A stretch of DNA of 35,352 nucleotides from Candidatus Altimarinota bacterium (GTDB taxonomy: Bacteria > Patescibacteriota > Gracilibacteria > UBA4473), in the NCBI GenBank assembly GCA_020631075.1, contig JAHDHX010000006.1, positions 106,243 through 141,594 on the forward strand, in the 5' to 3' direction. The notes beneath the pieces are model-generated. The model was not told the DNA's origin. It did no database searches and saw only the letters and a list, made by a program, of their open reading frames with translations. Every line of letters begins with the position of its first letter. The stretch's first letter is position 1. Below are positions 33,521 to 35,352 of the stretch, in pieces. The translations under genes were made by a program, and so were the position numbers.

Positions 33521-34189
33521 ATGCTCACCACCAACCCCAAGCTCTGGTACCTCAAAAACTACGACCTTTTCGAAGGTATCAGCGAAGCCGACATCACCAA
33601 AGTCGCCGCCGACACACAAATGATCGAACCACCCGCCCACACTGTCCTCTACGAAGCCAGTGACGAGGTCGAACGCGTCTACGTCATCAAAAAAGGCGAA
33701 GTCAGATTGTTTCACCAGCACCCCGAATCAGGCAAAAAAGTCATCTTCGACACCCTCGAGCCAGGCGACGTCTTCGGCGGCATCAGTCCCGAAAGTTCGC
33801 AGTACGGCCACTTCGCCCAGACCATGCCGGGCACCTGCGTCTGTGCCTTTTCTCAGGCCGAGTTCCTCGCTCTCATTTCTACCTACCCGCAGGTCATGTT
33901 TCGGTTTATGAAACACATGACCTCACGCGTCGCGGAGTACCAGCAAGAGTTCGGGAAGTACCAATCCAAAGCTGATGATCTGGTCTTGCACGAGCTCCAA
34001 CGCCTCAATGACAAACGCCAGCGCGGCTGGCTCGGCACCATTATCAACCGCCCCCTGCGGGCCACCCACGAAGAAATCGCCACCCTCACGGGGCTCAACC
34101 GCGTCACCGTCACCCGCGCTATGAAGTCCCTGCGCGAGCAATCTCTCATCGAATATGACTCTCACACTGGGGTAATCACACTGCAATAG
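33521..34189 (+). CDS. CRP/FNR-family transcription regulator
   Basis: 222 residues. An N-terminal cyclic-nucleotide-binding-type beta-roll (about 10-115: LFEGISEADI...VYVIKKGEVRLFHQHPESGKKVIFDTLEPGDVFGG), the long dimer helix (about 118-150) and a C-terminal winged HTH (about 170-215) with recognition region THEEIATLTGLNRVTVTRAMKSL. The segment after GDVFGG (ISPESSQYGHFAQT) lacks the Arg-Ser/Thr phosphate-binding pair of cAMP-binding CRP, and the four FNR cysteines are absent, so the signal is unknown. It diverges from the pilin-like gene at 33402 and could control both neighbours. The leader before the ATG (GCGCCCACTCTC) has no Shine-Dalgarno. Confidence 0.93.
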   Translation: MLTTNPKLWYLKNYDLFEGISEADITKVAADTQMIEPPAHTVLYEASDEVERVYVIKKGEVRLFHQHPESGKKVIFDTLEPGDVFGGISPESSQYGHFAQTMPGTCVCAFSQAEFLALISTYPQVMFRFMKHMTSRVAEYQQEFGKYQSKADDLVLHELQRLNDKRQRGWLGTIINRPLRATHEEIATLTGLNRVTVTRAMKSLREQSLIEYDSHTGVITLQ

Positions 34190-34340
34190 GGAGGTATCCC
34201 CAAAATAATTTTACACACCCGAGGCCTCTGCTTGGGGAGAGTGAAATTCAACCTATGTGACCTACACTACACCTGGGCCATAGACACATTTTTTTGTCTC
34301 CCCTACACTACCCCTGAAATTTTTTTACCCTCTTGATTTC
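34190..34340. other. Intergenic with short direct repeats
   Basis: CCTACACTACACCTG (about 34260) and CCTACACTACCCCTG (about 34301) form an imperfect 15-nt direct repeat upstream of the thioredoxin-repeat gene. They could be regulator sites or alternative TACACT -10 boxes. No gene is present. Confidence 0.35.
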
Positions 34341-35352
34341 ATGACTACTCGTCTCTTTTCTTTGATGGCCCTCGCCGTCATCACTCTGGGCGCGACCGCT
34401 TGTGGCCACAGCGCCGACACTGGCAGCACCACGGGCACCCCCACCGCCGAAACTGTCAAAACAGTTGTCAGCAGTGTGCTCCCCACTGGGCAGGCCTACG
34501 CCGCCTACGACGAAGCCGCCTTCGCCAAAGTCAAAGGCCAAGAGCCCGCCGTACTCTTCTTTCACGCTGACTGGTGTGGCACCTGTGTCAAGAAAGCCGA
34601 AGCCCTACAAGCAGGCCTCGCTGACATGCCCACCAACGCCAAGATCTACCAAGTCGACATCGACACCGCTCCCGCCGAGCTAAAAGAAATGTACGGCGTC
34701 GAAATGCGTGACACCTTCGTCATGGTCAAGGCCGACGGCACCCACATCACCAAGGCAGGCGCCAAACCCGAAGACCTGCTCGCCTTCTTCACCAGTGCCA
34801 GCACTGCTACCCCCGCCTCCGAAGCCAAAACCGAAACCAAAGCCGCTCCCGTCAAAGTCGCCTCCACTGGCTACCTCCCCTTTGACCAAGCCACCTTCGA
34901 CGCCGCTGACAAAAAAGTCCTTTTCATGCACGACGCCGCCTGTGGCACTTGTGTGGGCAAAGACAAAGAATTCACCAGCACCAAGCTCCCCGCCAACGCC
35001 CAAATCTTCAAGATCGAAGCCGAAGACGTCACCGAAGACATGAAAAAAATGTACGGTATGGCTGATCCCGTCAAAGACACCTTCGTCATGATCAACGGCA
35101 ACACCACCACCACGAAAAAAGGCGCCAAAGTCGACGAAGTCATCGGCTTCTTCTCCGCCAAAGAGGCCCAAGCCGCTGGCACCGAAACCAAAGCCGCTCC
35201 CGTCAAAGTCGCCTCCACTGGCTACCTTCCTTTTGACCAAGCCACCTTCGACGCCGCTGACAAAAAAGTCCTCTTCGTCCACGACGCTGCTTGTGGAACT
35301 TGTGTGGGCAAAGACAAAGAATTCACCAGCACCAAGCTCCCCGCCAACGCCC
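34341..35352 (+). CDS. Lipoprotein with tandem thioredoxin-like domains (3' end outside)
   Basis: The frame is open to the window end (337 codons). A lipoprotein-type signal (MTTRLFSLMALAVITLGATAC, C21) is followed by a first thioredoxin-like domain (about 45-145) with active site ADWCGTCVKK. A second domain begins about residue 170 with DAACGTCVGK, and a nearly identical third domain with the same CGTC is entered before the window ends. Thioredoxin-fold CxxC sites handle disulfide exchange; membrane tethering puts this outside the cell. The first domain keeps the WCxxC tryptophan, while the others have AACGTC. The total number of domains is unknown. Confidence 0.9.
   Translation, partial: MTTRLFSLMALAVITLGATACGHSADTGSTTGTPTAETVKTVVSSVLPTGQAYAAYDEAAFAKVKGQEPAVLFFHADWCGTCVKKAEALQAGLADMPTNAKIYQVDIDTAPAELKEMYGVEMRDTFVMVKADGTHITKAGAKPEDLLAFFTSASTATPASEAKTETKAAPVKVASTGYLPFDQATFDAADKKVLFMHDAACGTCVGKDKEFTSTKLPANAQIFKIEAEDVTEDMKKMYGMADPVKDTFVMINGNTTTTKKGAKVDEVIGFFSAKEAQAAGTETKAAPVKVASTGYLPFDQATFDAADKKVLFVHDAACGTCVGKDKEFTSTKLPANA
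34830..35352 (+). repeat. Tandem 351-nt repeat in the thioredoxin-like gene
   Basis: Unit 1 starts at 34830 (ACCGAAACCAAAGCCGCTCC) and the same sequence recurs at 35181, a period of 351 nt (117 codons). The 172 nt of unit 2 within the window differ at about 8 positions, nearly all silent, with one Met-to-Val change. The repeat continues past the window. Confidence 0.95.

Noticed and set aside
1-35352. Code 25 (UGA = Gly) as in Gracilibacteria
   Set aside because: No gene needs UGA to be read as sense. All long frames were closed with UGA counted as a stop, and relA/spoT ends properly at TGA.
1-35352. tRNA or rRNA genes
   Set aside because: No T-arm GGTTCGAATCC-like sequence with a matching acceptor stem and no rRNA-like stretch was seen by eye.

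Overview
The window looks like a Candidate Phyla Radiation (Patescibacteria-type) chromosome, possibly Peregrinibacteria-like. The clues are a type IV secretion (T4SS) coupling ATPase, two-TM T4SS pilin-like proteins of the kind common in that group, very large PKD-repeat surface proteins, a V-type rather than F-type ATPase, and start regions without Shine-Dalgarno sequences. All long frames read through with UGA as a stop, so the UGA-glycine code of Gracilibacteria/Absconditabacteria is not used. The taxonomic call is inference. The + strand is strongly C-rich over G throughout, whatever the gene orientation.

Layout. 1-2400 (+): the 3' end of a TraG/VirD4-like ATPase, then a membrane-anchored NAPE-PLD-like metallo-beta-lactamase-fold hydrolase. 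2400-3185: no gene, but two diverged copies of a roughly 200-nt element with paired hairpins and conserved blocks (candidate structured RNA or repeat). 3186-8110 (-): dnaA, purA, a small membrane-anchored protein and a multi-TM protein, with G-run repeats (on the minus strand) upstream of dnaA and purA. 8151-13058 (+): a small TM protein, a bifunctional RelA/SpoT, an acidic lipoprotein, ruvC, and a TM/coiled-coil protein. 13169-19851 (-): a V-type ATPase operon in the order stalk-I-K-E-C-F-A, stopping at a bidirectional terminator without B or D. 20189-21682 (+): an anchored TPR protein. 21733-33402 (-): a three-TM protein with six PKD domains, a 2885-residue protein with an N-terminal T4SS-pilin-like segment and about 18 PKD-like domains, and a second small pilin-like protein. 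33521-35352 (+): a CRP/FNR regulator and a lipoprotein built of tandem thioredoxin-like repeats that runs off the window.

How it fits together. The middle is housekeeping: replication initiation, AMP synthesis, stringent response, Holliday-junction resolution and ion-motive ATPase. The flanks are cell-surface functions. The VirD4-like ATPase at one end and the pilin-like/PKD proteins at the other suggest an envelope-spanning secretion or attachment machine, although the two parts lie 30 kb apart here. The proteolipid keeps every Na+ ligand known from Enterococcus hirae NtpK, so a sodium-coupled ATPase is likely.

Expression signals are distinctive. Three genes have a -10 hexamer exactly 6 nt before ATG, implying leaderless mRNAs. 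Most of the others start after pyrimidine-rich or otherwise SD-less leaders.
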